This document shows positions 33,359-41,074 of a stretch of DNA of 64,000 bases, piece after piece. The stretch is from Firmicutes bacterium UBA5201 (lineage in GTDB: Bacteria > Bacillota > Clostridia > Peptostreptococcales > Acidaminobacteraceae), in NCBI GenBank assembly GCA_002412775.1, contig DHVT01000023.1, positions 90,481 to 154,480 on the forward strand, read 5' to 3'. The stretch's first letter is position 1. The number at the start of each line of letters is the position of its first letter. Below the pieces are notes generated by a model. The model had not been told where the DNA came from, ran no database searches, and saw only the letters and a program-made list of their open reading frames with translations. Made by a program: the position numbers and the translations under genes.

Positions 33359-34228
33359 TCAATATCTACCATCACCCTTAAAAACCTCTTTAACATGCCA
33401 ATGCAAAAAATCTTCATTAGGCACATATATTTCCTGAATTGGTCCACGAACTTCTTTGCCATGAAATTGCATCAACCATTCATTCAGTCCATTTGAACCA
33501 TTGGCATTTTGAGAAACGATAAACCGATGATCATTATTTATTGTAAACACACCATGATCAAACAATTTATGATGCATTGAACAAAGTGCCAAACCATTGC
33601 TCTCTATGTCAGGACCACCTGCTTGATGCCATTTGATATGTGCAGCTTCTACACCAACCAATTGATGGGCCATCCGCACATTGAAACCGCACACTGCACA
33701 ACTGTAACCATAAGCTCTGAGTATCTTGTCTCTGAATTTTGGGTCCCGTTTTCTTACTCGTCTGGTTGTATGACTCAAGTCGAGTCCCACTGCACTAAGA
33801 ATATCTTCATGGATAGATTCAGGAAAATGACTGTCCAGTATGTTTTCTGCAATCTCTCTGATTAAATTATCATCTTGTTTGATCAGGTTAAGTACTTCAT
33901 CATTGAAGCCACCTGTCACACTATTGTTGAGTAGCCAACGGTCATTGAGTTCGATGCTGTCTCTCTCCATACTGAGTTGCCAAATTCCATCTCTCTGTAA
34001 TCTCACGAAAGGATCTTTTGTGTCATAGGATTTTCTATTAGGACCAAAATCTATTAATAACCCTTTTAGCGAATCTTTGATTTCTTCATACTCGAATCGC
34101 TCTGATCTCTCTGTTTGAAATCGACCCAATGCGTATAAAATCAACAAAGGTTTATGCGGAGCCCTTTGAGAATGCTTTTTCCATATGTTTATGTTTTCAA
34201 CAGCATCAAGTAACGCTTTCCTATCCAT
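33359..34228 (-). CDS. SBD-HNH restriction endonuclease (phosphorothioated-DNA-binding, McrA-like)
   Basis: The N-terminal half has NIWKKHSQRAPHKPLLILYAL and IDFGPNRKSYDTKDPFVRLQ, the pattern of the sulfur-binding domain in enzymes that recognise phosphorothioate-modified DNA. The C-terminal HNH domain has YGYSCAVCGFNVR, VGVEAAHIKWHQAGGPD, NGLALCSMHHKLFDHGVF, with all Cys/His positions present. It should cleave modified incoming DNA as a type IV restriction enzyme. It is the first gene of the eight-gene unit (GAAGGAGC site), with its stop 33 bases before the NurA ATG. No dnd modification genes are in the window. Confidence 0.85.
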   Translation of the reverse strand: MDRKALLDAVENINIWKKHSQRAPHKPLLILYALGRFQTERSERFEYEEIKDSLKGLLIDFGPNRKSYDTKDPFVRLQRDGIWQLSMERDSIELNDRWLLNNSVTGGFNDEVLNLIKQDDNLIREIAENILDSHFPESIHEDILSAVGLDLSHTTRRVRKRDPKFRDKILRAYGYSCAVCGFNVRMAHQLVGVEAAHIKWHQAGGPDIESNGLALCSMHHKLFDHGVFTINNDHRFIVSQNANGSNGLNEWLMQFHGKEVRGPIQEIYVPNEDFLHWHVKEVFKGDGRY

Positions 34229-34404
34229 AAAAAGCTCCTTCGAACATCATCACATCTAATTACAAGCACGACAAATCACCTTAACACATTATTCCTGTGA
34301 GAAGGCGAAATTGTATTATCATTTTAAACTGCATCCATTTTCCAGTAAATCTATTATTCATCAGTTCCCCCAAAGTGTTCTGACTTCCATATTTACCAGT
34401 TGGG

Positions 34405-34440
34405 ATCATTGTAACATAATATGATGAAATAACATTATGC
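34405..34440 (-). promoter_or_regulatory. Candidate promoter of the defence operon
   Basis: In the 242-base gap 34229-34470 the minus strand has an extended -10, TGTTACAAT, near 34410-34418. Upstream of it is AT-rich DNA with TTATTT at 17-19 bases. This is the only good candidate before the SBD-HNH gene. No terminator for the 34471 gene is obvious, so read-through is possible. Confidence 0.35.
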
Positions 34441-34470
34441 AAATTGAATAATTATTCTGAAAACTAAATG

Positions 34471-35568
34471 TTATCCATGAGTCTTTACCAGATTTATAAT
34501 TCCTTCTCCATATTTCTCAACTTTTACAGATCCAAATCCACTGATCTTTAAGAGTTGATCATTACTGCGAGGTAATTTTCCGATAATTTCATCCATTTGT
34601 GCATTATTAAAAACAACGTATGCCTTAACATTCTCTGCTTTTGAAGTGTTATATCTGTATTGTTTGAGTGCATTATAGAGTTTAATGTTGCTGGTGGTAA
34701 CTGGTGGTGCTTGTCCAGTTGCAGGGTTTAATGCAGTGACTGGCGTAGAGATTGGTGGAGCAATAGGTTCTACTTTTGGCTCCGCTATAGGTTGAACAGT
34801 TTTTTCTTTGGGCAAATACATTTCATATTTTGCAATTATTGGGTCAGGTCTTTCAATCGAGTTTGTAATCAATTCATCAGCGATTTCTTGCATCATTAAT
34901 ACAGCCAAGATGACCTCTTTATGAGATTTCATCATTTTCTCTAAGATCACTTTCAATTGGTCCGCACGAACAATTTTATTTTTAACATCTTTAGTTGCAT
35001 ATTTGTCAAATACGATGGTTTTAGGATTTGCTAAAACAACTAGTGATAACACTGGCGTATTTTTAATCAGTTTCATGTCCACTAAATACCTCTGTAACAA
35101 ATCCACATGTCTCTGGTTTTGTGTGATTGGACTATACATGCCTTCTTTTTTTAATGTCTTACCTGCTGAATTCTTAAAAGTACGGGTGAATTCTCCCTTG
35201 TTGTTGATGTCAATATTACCATTAAGTAATTTCGTCTCGAGGATGCATATGAACTTGTTCGTTATGATCACATAGTCCATCTGAGCGGTTAGTCCATTAT
35301 GTTCTAAGTATACATTGTGCAAACAAAGCATTGGAATATAGCTGTTTTTGAGTTCGAATTCCACGTTTTTTTCGCCAAAATCTCCTGATTTTATGGCGTA
35401 CAGTTCGTATTTAATACTCTCAAGAATATTTTCTTCTTTGATGACTTCAGCCATTTGCTCAAGTCTTTCTATTACTTCAGATCTGCCTTCAAAGGGTTTA
35501 ATGAATGTGGGCCCATCAATGCTTTTTCCGATGCTCATTATGTTCTGCTTAATTGACTTTAGTAACAT
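34471..35568 (-). CDS. NERD and HRDC domain protein
   Basis: I chose the ATG at 35568 (GGAGGAGGACAAC upstream). The 365-residue protein has an N-terminal helical stretch, then a NERD domain: HNGLTAQMDYVIITNKFICI, ILETKLLNGNIDI, around residues 85-200. A Pro-rich linker (PIAPPISTPVTALNP) leads to a C-terminal HRDC domain (LKQYRYNTSKAENVKAYVVF, LLKISGFGSVKVEKYGEGII). NERD is nuclease-related and HRDC binds nucleic acid, so a DNA-processing role is likely. It stands alone, upstream of the defence operon in the same direction. Confidence 0.8.
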   Translation of the reverse strand: MLLKSIKQNIMSIGKSIDGPTFIKPFEGRSEVIERLEQMAEVIKEENILESIKYELYAIKSGDFGEKNVEFELKNSYIPMLCLHNVYLEHNGLTAQMDYVIITNKFICILETKLLNGNIDINNKGEFTRTFKNSAGKTLKKEGMYSPITQNQRHVDLLQRYLVDMKLIKNTPVLSLVVLANPKTIVFDKYATKDVKNKIVRADQLKVILEKMMKSHKEVILAVLMMQEIADELITNSIERPDPIIAKYEMYLPKEKTVQPIAEPKVEPIAPPISTPVTALNPATGQAPPVTTSNIKLYNALKQYRYNTSKAENVKAYVVFNNAQMDEIIGKLPRSNDQLLKISGFGSVKVEKYGEGIINLVKTHG

Positions 35569-35736
35569 GTTGTCCTCCTCCAAAATAAGTAGCATGCATT
35601 TTCCATTTTTCCCAATTCTTCCATTCCCCTCAAGTTTACCACACCGCTCAAGATTCTCTTTGGATAACTTTCCCTTGAAGTGAATTTTGATACAGTAGTC
35701 CTGAATAATCTGAAGTTTTCGTCTGACAACACATCC

Positions 35737-37311
35737 CTACAGCTCAAACACCTTATTCCCCACAGCCTCTCCAAACCATTCATCATGCTCTACGAAAACC
35801 ACCGTGGGTTTGTAATCAAGCATGGCCTTCTCCAGTTGGCCTCTAAACTGTATGTCCATGTAGTTCAGCGGTTCATCCAGTATGAGCAAATGGTTCTTGG
35901 TGGACAGTGCCCTTGCGATGTCGATTTTCTTTTGTTCGCCACTGCTGAAGGATTCTATGGGGCGTTCATACAGTTCATCGGGCAGATCAAAGCGCTTCAA
36001 CAGATCTTTGAACCTGTCTGTGTCGATGTCGCTTTCAGCCAAATGTTCCTTTATGTTTCCGAGTTGCCAAATTGGCAACTGTTTGCTTTCTGCGAGGATC
36101 AGATCATCTGTAACGGTGCGTTCCCCTTTGAAATCCTGAATTTCTCCGGTAATGATTTTAATCAGTGTCGTTTTGCCCGAACCATTTTTACCTTTAAGCC
36201 AAATGGCATCGCCTTTGTTGATTTTCATATGGATATCATGGAGGATTGTCTTGTCGTCATAGCCGTAGGAGATGTTTTTCAGTGTGATGAGATTTAGGGC
36301 GCCCACATCATCCTGATCAATGTCGAAGTCTTGTACCATTTCGTAATTCTGAAGCAGTTTCAATTTTGCCTGGAGATGTTTTTCCATTCGGCGTTCGAGC
36401 ATTTTGGCACTTTTCATGAGTCTGGCGGATCTTTCACCGGTTCCTCTGTTGTGCGTTTTGTATGGATTTTTGACGCCTTCAATTTTTCCCGACCAATGAC
36501 GTTTTTCTTTGGAGGAGTCTTCGAGTTTTTCGGTTTCTTTCTCGAGATTGGTTTTGCTGCGCAGTTCAAAAGCCTCATAGAGCGTCTTGTTGTGATGCCA
36601 TGAGGTGTAGTTGCCTTTCTCTATGGTGATGTTGGATTTATTAATCGCTATGATGTGGTCCACTGTGGTATCGAGAAACTTCCGGTCGTGTGTGATGACA
36701 ATGAAGCCTTTTTTCTTTACGAGGTAATCCGCAAGGATTCTTTTGCCTTCGATGTCGAGGTGGTTGGTGGGTTCATCCAGCAATATGAAATGGTTGGGAC
36801 GCATGAACAGGGCAAGGATCAGCAGTTTGGTCTGCTCCCCTCCCGATAGTGTGTCAAAGTCGCGCTTAAGTAATGAGGCATCCAGCCCCAGCATTGCAAT
36901 TTCCTTATGTATGTCCGTTTCTACGTTATAGCCGCCAAGTGCTTCATATTCCCCCTGAAGGCGAGCGTATTCCATCATGGATTCCTCGTCGTCATTTGAT
37001 AGAAGTATCGTCATGGAGCTTTCCATGGACCTGAAGCCACCGACATTCTCCTTCAGGATATCCAAAGTGCTTGAGTATGCGCATGTGTAGTCGTATGGGA
37101 AGATCTCGGTCTTCACTGATTTTGTGATGCTGCCATTATCGGGTAAGAGTGAGCCGTGGATCAGTTTAAGCAGCGTGGTTTTTCCTCTGCCGTTTCTGCC
37201 AATGAGTCCGAGCTTCCAATCGGTGTCGATGGTGGCGGTGACGTTTTTGAATACGGGTTTGTAATATGTACCATAGGTGAAGCTGAGACTTGAGAGGGTT
37301 ATGGCTGACAT
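35737..37311 (-). CDS. ABC-F family ATPase (ribosome-protection type)
   Basis: The ATG at 37311 follows GGAGGAGACCC and gives 524 residues. It has two ABC domains without membrane segments: first GRNGRGKTTLLKLIHG, LSGGEQTKLLILALF and FILLDEPTNHLD; second GKNGSGKTTLIKIITG, FSSGEQKKIDIARAL and LLILDEPLNYMD. A charged linker lies between (TEKLEDSSKEKRHWSGKIEG). The N-terminus resembles Lsa/Vga/CplR-like proteins that displace ribosome-bound lincosamide, pleuromutilin or streptogramin antibiotics; the exact substrate cannot be read from sequence. The second signature is SSGEQ rather than SGGEQ. Confidence 0.85.
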   Translation of the reverse strand: MSAITLSSLSFTYGTYYKPVFKNVTATIDTDWKLGLIGRNGRGKTTLLKLIHGSLLPDNGSITKSVKTEIFPYDYTCAYSSTLDILKENVGGFRSMESSMTILLSNDDEESMMEYARLQGEYEALGGYNVETDIHKEIAMLGLDASLLKRDFDTLSGGEQTKLLILALFMRPNHFILLDEPTNHLDIEGKRILADYLVKKKGFIVITHDRKFLDTTVDHIIAINKSNITIEKGNYTSWHHNKTLYEAFELRSKTNLEKETEKLEDSSKEKRHWSGKIEGVKNPYKTHNRGTGERSARLMKSAKMLERRMEKHLQAKLKLLQNYEMVQDFDIDQDDVGALNLITLKNISYGYDDKTILHDIHMKINKGDAIWLKGKNGSGKTTLIKIITGEIQDFKGERTVTDDLILAESKQLPIWQLGNIKEHLAESDIDTDRFKDLLKRFDLPDELYERPIESFSSGEQKKIDIARALSTKNHLLILDEPLNYMDIQFRGQLEKAMLDYKPTVVFVEHDEWFGEAVGNKVFEL

Positions 37312-37517
37312 GGGTCTCCTCCTGTTTGAGTGTATGCAATAATACAAGGTCTATATATAACTATTCGACACTGGAAAGAATTGTCCTTTCCAAAACTGGA
37401 AATTGTGCGAAAATTTCAAACTTTTAAGAAGTGTTCATAGTGCTTGACTCTGGTGGTTTTTACATGTTATCATATCCCCTGGGTGCAGGGGTAACAACTA
37501 CAACTATGGAGGACACA

Positions 37518-38030
37518 ATGAAAAACTATCCTATCAGATGGTCATGGATCATCATCATAACATTTTTTGTTCTAGGTGCTTTTGATATACGTTTTGGCAT
37601 TTTAGGAATTGTCTGCATGGGCACACCGATCTTGCACGCTCTGCGCGGGGAAGGAAAAGTTCACTGCATCAAATATTGTCCGAGGGGCTCATTTCTAGGT
37701 AAGTTTCTGGCTAAGATCAGTTTGGGATATGCCCTTCCGAAATTAATGGGCACCAGACAGTTCAAGAATGGACTGCTCATGCTTATGGGCACTGTGTTTA
37801 CATTTGCGATCATCCACTCCGGTGGTGATTTTACTAAACTCTCTGCAGCGTTTTATAGATTCATGGGGATCTCGTTTATCGTTGGGATTGTCATGGGCAT
37901 CACGTATAAGCCGAGAAGCTGGTGTGTGGTGTGTCCTATGGGTCATGCCACTCAAGTGATCAAGGAGATTCAGGTGGCTAAGCCGCAGGTTTCTACAGCT
38001 TCGAGACGGGTGACTGCTAGGGATAATTAA
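37518..38030 (+). CDS. NapH-like 4Fe-4S membrane protein
   Basis: I chose the ATG at 37518 (GGAGGACACA upstream). The 170-residue protein has four membrane segments (first at IIIITFFVLGAFDI), and two Cys motifs, CIKYCPRGSFLG and CVVCPMGHATQ, that resemble the membrane Fe-S proteins of the NapH/RdxA group. It is shorter than NapH and lacks the full 2[4Fe-4S] ferredoxin domain. It could pass electrons in the membrane; its partner is unknown. It is divergent from the ABC-F gene, with 206 bases between starts. Confidence 0.65.
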   Translation: MKNYPIRWSWIIIITFFVLGAFDIRFGILGIVCMGTPILHALRGEGKVHCIKYCPRGSFLGKFLAKISLGYALPKLMGTRQFKNGLLMLMGTVFTFAIIHSGGDFTKLSAAFYRFMGISFIVGIVMGITYKPRSWCVVCPMGHATQVIKEIQVAKPQVSTASRRVTARDN

Positions 38031-38078
38031 AAAATGAACCGTAACAAATCAATTTGATTTGCACGGTTCATTTTTTAA
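38029..38078 (+). terminator. Terminator after the Fe-S membrane protein gene
   Basis: AAAAAATGAACCGT pairs with ACGGTTCATTTTTT, with a further CAAATCAAATTGATTTG stem in the loop. The flanking A and T runs make it bidirectional; it could also stop minus-strand transcripts of the toxin-antitoxin pair. Confidence 0.8.
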
Positions 38079-38244
38079 TTATGGGTTATTTTAGAGCAGC
38101 ACCTTGTCCTAAAACATTTATTTTAACAGTAATCTTTCTTATTCCCATTCTGTGCGGATGATTTACATGGGATTTACATGTATTTTTTGTCGTTTTTCAT
38201 GGCTTATGAGTGAATTAGTATGGATTCAGTATCACGCCTGTGCG

Positions 38245-39285
38245 TTAGCTAAGTTCATTTAACTCGCTTGCTAAAGTAAAAGGAATCAACTCATGATCCT
38301 GAGTTTCAATATATGCCTTTTCTTCATGCATGTAGTCCACAATTTGTTTTGAACGGAATTCTTTGAACTTGTCTGCAACTAACTCAAGAACGCTTAACTC
38401 ATCCTTTGAAAATGCACTTTTATCAACTTTGGTTGTCGGAACTATTTTATATCCAATATCTTCATACATCATCTCTTCTACAACACAAATTGTGGGAACA
38501 CTAAGAATTTCATTAAATCCAATAGGCAAAGCCCCATAAGTCATATGCTCATATACAAGCCCGGTCATCGACTGACCATGTCGTCTATAATAAATCGCGT
38601 CTGTATACCACAATAATTTCATCATTTTAACTTTATAGAGATGATTCACCTCATTAGCAAAATACCCCATAACCGTTGTCAATTTCTCAACGTCTAAGAT
38701 TTTGAAACCATTGTAATCACTTTCTTCTTCAAACTTAGTGTACAAACTTTTTATCTCTTGCATCTTTAAATACATGTGACTGTTTAAATCTAATCTCCTT
38801 TTGACACTTAGTCGAATTTCACTGTATCGTTTATCTGCAAATCGATCTTTATGCTTATCAAGGTATTCAAGTGCTAACATACTGTTCTCACGAACCATTC
38901 TCATTACGCTATCATATGTTTCATCTTGTATTGTTTTGCTTTCATATCGTGTTACAGTTACTTCTCCCCAACCTAATAACGCCGCAAATTCACTTTGAGT
39001 TAAACCATAGTACGATCTAATCTCGGCTATTTCATTTGATGTTAACAATCCTTTAATTGTTCTATATGCATCTCGAACTTTCAATAGATTGGAATCCATT
39101 ACCTTCGATGGTACAAACTCATCCTCTTCGTCATCGGCTTTATCACAAAGGAAATAGACTTCTTCATAATCAACAACCTCTCCTTTAAAAGGAGCTTGTG
39201 TCTCACGAAGTCTTTTTTCTACCATGTGAGTAACCCCACATACTGGGCAATTCATCTCAATACTTTCAATTAATTTGTCTTTCAT
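38245..39285 (-). CDS. Panacea-domain antitoxin with zinc-finger and HTH
   Basis: The ATG at 39285 has AAAGGAGGG seven bases upstream. The 346-residue protein has an N-terminal YgiT/MqsA-type zinc finger (MNCPVCGVTHMVEKR, YFLCDKAD), an HTH (IRSYYGLTQSEFAALLGWGE) and a C-terminal DUF4065/Panacea region (MMKLLWYTDAIYYRRHGQSM, YEHMTYGALPIGFNEIL). Panacea domains neutralise diverse toxins; the HTH should bind the operator at 39759-39776. The gene lies 28 bases after the toxin gene. Confidence 0.85.
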   Translation of the reverse strand: MKDKLIESIEMNCPVCGVTHMVEKRLRETQAPFKGEVVDYEEVYFLCDKADDEEDEFVPSKVMDSNLLKVRDAYRTIKGLLTSNEIAEIRSYYGLTQSEFAALLGWGEVTVTRYESKTIQDETYDSVMRMVRENSMLALEYLDKHKDRFADKRYSEIRLSVKRRLDLNSHMYLKMQEIKSLYTKFEEESDYNGFKILDVEKLTTVMGYFANEVNHLYKVKMMKLLWYTDAIYYRRHGQSMTGLVYEHMTYGALPIGFNEILSVPTICVVEEMMYEDIGYKIVPTTKVDKSAFSKDELSVLELVADKFKEFRSKQIVDYMHEEKAYIETQDHELIPFTLASELNELS

Positions 39286-39313
39286 TTCAAACCCTCCTTT
39301 TCCATGTTCCAGA

Positions 39314-39733
39314 TTATGCGTATGGTAAAGTGTCCGGGAATGGATGTCTTGCAAAGTGAAAGGATACGCAAAATACCTTTCCATTTACACGATCTCTAAT
39401 CTTCGCTTTTATATATACATCTCTATTTTTTATTGATTTCGCAAATGCAAAAAACGGCGGCCACGATGGATCTTTATCGTCAATAAAAGTTTCTAAGTAT
39501 TCGGATATATCTAGAGAAATCAATTGGTGCCACACATCTTTTCTATCAAAATCTAACTCCAGCATCGTATTTGCTGTTGTATAAGGATCTATAGGTGATT
39601 CCGCTTTCTTTTTTGGAAGAATATCTAAATCTTTATCTATATCAAAATCTGGACTATTCAATACACTTATAAGATCATGAAGAAATGCTTCGACATCTTC
39701 TTTTAAGGATATAATTTTTGTGCTTTTGCTCAT
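39314..39733 (-). CDS. MqsR-like toxin candidate
   Basis: The protein has 139 residues; its ATG at 39733 follows GGAGGGGTGAC. Sequence features are an acidic helical N-terminus, SPIDPYTTANTMLELDFDRK, SLDISEYLETFID and a basic beta-rich end VYIKAKIRDRVNGKVFCVSF followed by HFARHP. The order and the VYIKxKIRD...F.VSFH motif match the small toxins I know beside MqsA/Panacea-like antitoxins; RNase activity as in MqsR is likely but not shown by sequence alone. It is first in the operon, with the antitoxin second, as in mqsRA. Confidence 0.65.
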   Translation of the reverse strand: MSKSTKIISLKEDVEAFLHDLISVLNSPDFDIDKDLDILPKKKAESPIDPYTTANTMLELDFDRKDVWHQLISLDISEYLETFIDDKDPSWPPFFAFAKSIKNRDVYIKAKIRDRVNGKVFCVSFHFARHPFPDTLPYA

Positions 39734-39753
39734 GTCACCCCTCCTACAATATA

Positions 39754-39782
39754 ATTATAACTATCAATTGATAGTTCGTCAA
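39754..39782 (-). promoter_or_regulatory. Toxin-antitoxin promoter with built-in palindromic operator
   Basis: On the minus strand TTGACG (39777-39782) and TATAAT (39754-39759) are exactly 17 bases apart. The spacer is filled by the perfect palindrome AACTATCAATTGATAGTT (39759-39776). A repressor bound there would block RNA polymerase, as is usual for toxin-antitoxin autoregulation; the antitoxin HTH is the obvious candidate. Confidence 0.85.
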
Positions 39783-39889
39783 TACCTATTGTTATCACAT
39801 TATTTAATTTGGAGAGAACTCATTTTGCAACAACACCTTCCATATGAATAAACATATTTGAACTGTTTCTATCTGAGGTGGGTAAACAT

Positions 39890-40030
39890 AGTTACAAGTT
39901 AGGTTAGTATAGTTTCGCTTCGCGAGAACTACCTTGAACAGTTTGAACATAGTTACTTTAGGCTAGTATAGTTTCGCTGCGCGAGAACATTACCTTGAAC
40001 AGTTTGAACATAGTTACTATATTAATGAGT
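39890..40030 (+). repeat. Two ~60-bp tandem units with GTTTCGC-TTCG-GCGAGAAC hairpins
   Basis: The units share TAGTATAGTTTCGCT and GCGAGAAC, followed by ACCTTGAACAGTTTGAACAT and AGTTACT. The cores are at 39904-39930 and 39963-39990, 59 bases apart. The same unit recurs at 40840, 40903 and 44712. The gap 39783-40175 holds no gene. Confidence 0.75.
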
Positions 40031-40064
40031 TTGAGTTCTACAGACATTCTGATAGACAACACAT

Positions 40065-40160
40065 AGACGCTAATGAGCTTTTGCAAAGCAAAAGCTCAAC
40101 TACGCGCTGTTTTTCTGACGAAAAACAGTACCTACGCCCAAATTTTCGCTTCGAAAAAAA
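40065..40160 (+). repeat. Hairpin module (GACGCTA / CTGTTTTTC type)
   Basis: ATAGACGCTAATGAGC is followed by the stem GAGCTTTTGC/GCAAAAGCTC, then ACTACGCG, the stem CTGTTTTTC-TGAC-GAAAAACAG, then TACCTACGCC and a third AATTTTCGCTTCGAAAA stem. The same modules occur at 50175-50284, 51450-51500, 56590-56670 and 62214-62270. It ends close to the ribosome binding site of the SRPBCC gene. Confidence 0.75.
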
Positions 40161-40175
40161 TTATGGAGGTATATA

Positions 40176-40607
40176 ATGAAATATAGAATCGAGGTTGTAA
40201 TTAAAAAGCCTAGAAGTGAAATGTTGGTTTTGTTTCAAGATGTAGAGTTCATGAAAAAGTGGCAACCTGGATTTCAGTCACTTGAGGTTATTGAAGGCCA
40301 ACCAGGAGAGGTCGGTTCTAAAAGTAGGCTCACTTATGTGACAAAGGACAAACCCTCTGAAATTATCGAAACGATTATTCTGAAAGAATTGCCTGACCGC
40401 TTTGATTTTTTGTATGAGGCAAAGAATGTAAAGAACTGGGCAAGAAATAGCTTTGTTGATCAAGGCGATCAAGTGCTTTGGATTGCTGAGCATGAGTTTG
40501 CGTTCTCTGGAATTATGAAAGCTCTGGGGTTGTTTAAAGCGATGTTTGTCAAGCAGACGACAAGAGATATGAATACGTTTAAGACGGTTGCTGAGGCAAA
40601 GATATAA
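40176..40607 (+). CDS. SRPBCC (START-like) family protein
   Basis: The protein has 143 residues; its ATG at 40176 follows GGAGGTATATA. Features are YRIEVVIKKPRSEMLVLFQD at the start, WQPGFQSLEVIEGQPGEVG in the middle, and a long C-terminal helix (GLFKAMFVKQTTRDMNTFKT) which closes the hydrophobic pocket of this fold. Such proteins bind small hydrophobic ligands; the ligand cannot be told. It stands alone between repeat blocks. Confidence 0.75.
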   Translation: MKYRIEVVIKKPRSEMLVLFQDVEFMKKWQPGFQSLEVIEGQPGEVGSKSRLTYVTKDKPSEIIETIILKELPDRFDFLYEAKNVKNWARNSFVDQGDQVLWIAEHEFAFSGIMKALGLFKAMFVKQTTRDMNTFKTVAEAKI

Positions 40608-40636
40608 ATGGGTGTGTAGATTGTGTAAATTAGTAT

Positions 40637-40672
40637 AGTCGTATGAGGTTTGATGCTCATGCGACTTTTTAT
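40637..40672 (+). terminator. Terminator after the SRPBCC gene
   Basis: AGTCGTATGAG pairs with CTCATGCGACT and is followed by TTTTTATT on the plus strand, 30 bases past the stop. Confidence 0.85.
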
Positions 40673-40700
40673 TGTTTTTGGGAAAATGAAGTCAAAGGCA

Positions 40701-40733
40701 GGAAAAAGCCTGCACTATGACGGGTGCAGGCTT
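40701..40733 (-). terminator. Minus-strand terminator (sigma/anti-sigma operon)
   Basis: AAGCCTGCA pairs with TGCAGGCTT; on the minus strand a TTTTT run follows. It is the first strong terminator past the anti-sigma gene, about 340 bases downstream, with repeats in between. Confidence 0.7.
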
Positions 40734-40819
40734 AGAGGATAGGATTGGCGCCATTCGTTTGTTGAATGAGGCACTCTGTAATCTATTATTATTTTAGTTC
40801 GGGTGAGCTATTTATACGG

Positions 40820-40965
40820 ATTGAACATAGTTACTTTAGGCTAGTATAGTTTCGCTGCGCGAGAACACAACCTTGTACGGCTTGAACATATCTACTTTCG
40901 GCTAGTATAGTTTCGCTTCGCGAGAACCATACCTACGCCCAATTTTTCGCTTCGCGAGAAAATTG
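40820..40965 (+). repeat. Further GCGAGAAC tandem units
   Basis: TAGTATAGTTTCGCT plus GCGAGAAC cores are at 40840-40866 and 40903-40928 (63 bases apart), followed by a shorter hairpin TTTTTCGCTTCGCGAGAAAA at 40945-40962. Another hairpin GATTTTCAGC-TGC-GCTGAAAATC (41051-41073) abuts the stop codon of the anti-sigma gene. No gene lies in 40608-41074. Confidence 0.75.
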
Positions 40966-41074
40966 TAGTTCGCGTGATGGTATCGCTTTATAGCTTATGT
41001 GAACATAGTTACTTTCGCTCCTGCATTTGTTCCAAATGCTACGTTCGCGTGATTTTCAGCTGCGCTGAAAATCA

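Noticed and set aside
39890..40965. CRISPR array
   Set aside because: There are only two units in a row, with imperfect repeats of about 60 bp and no unique spacers between short repeats; no cas gene is nearby.
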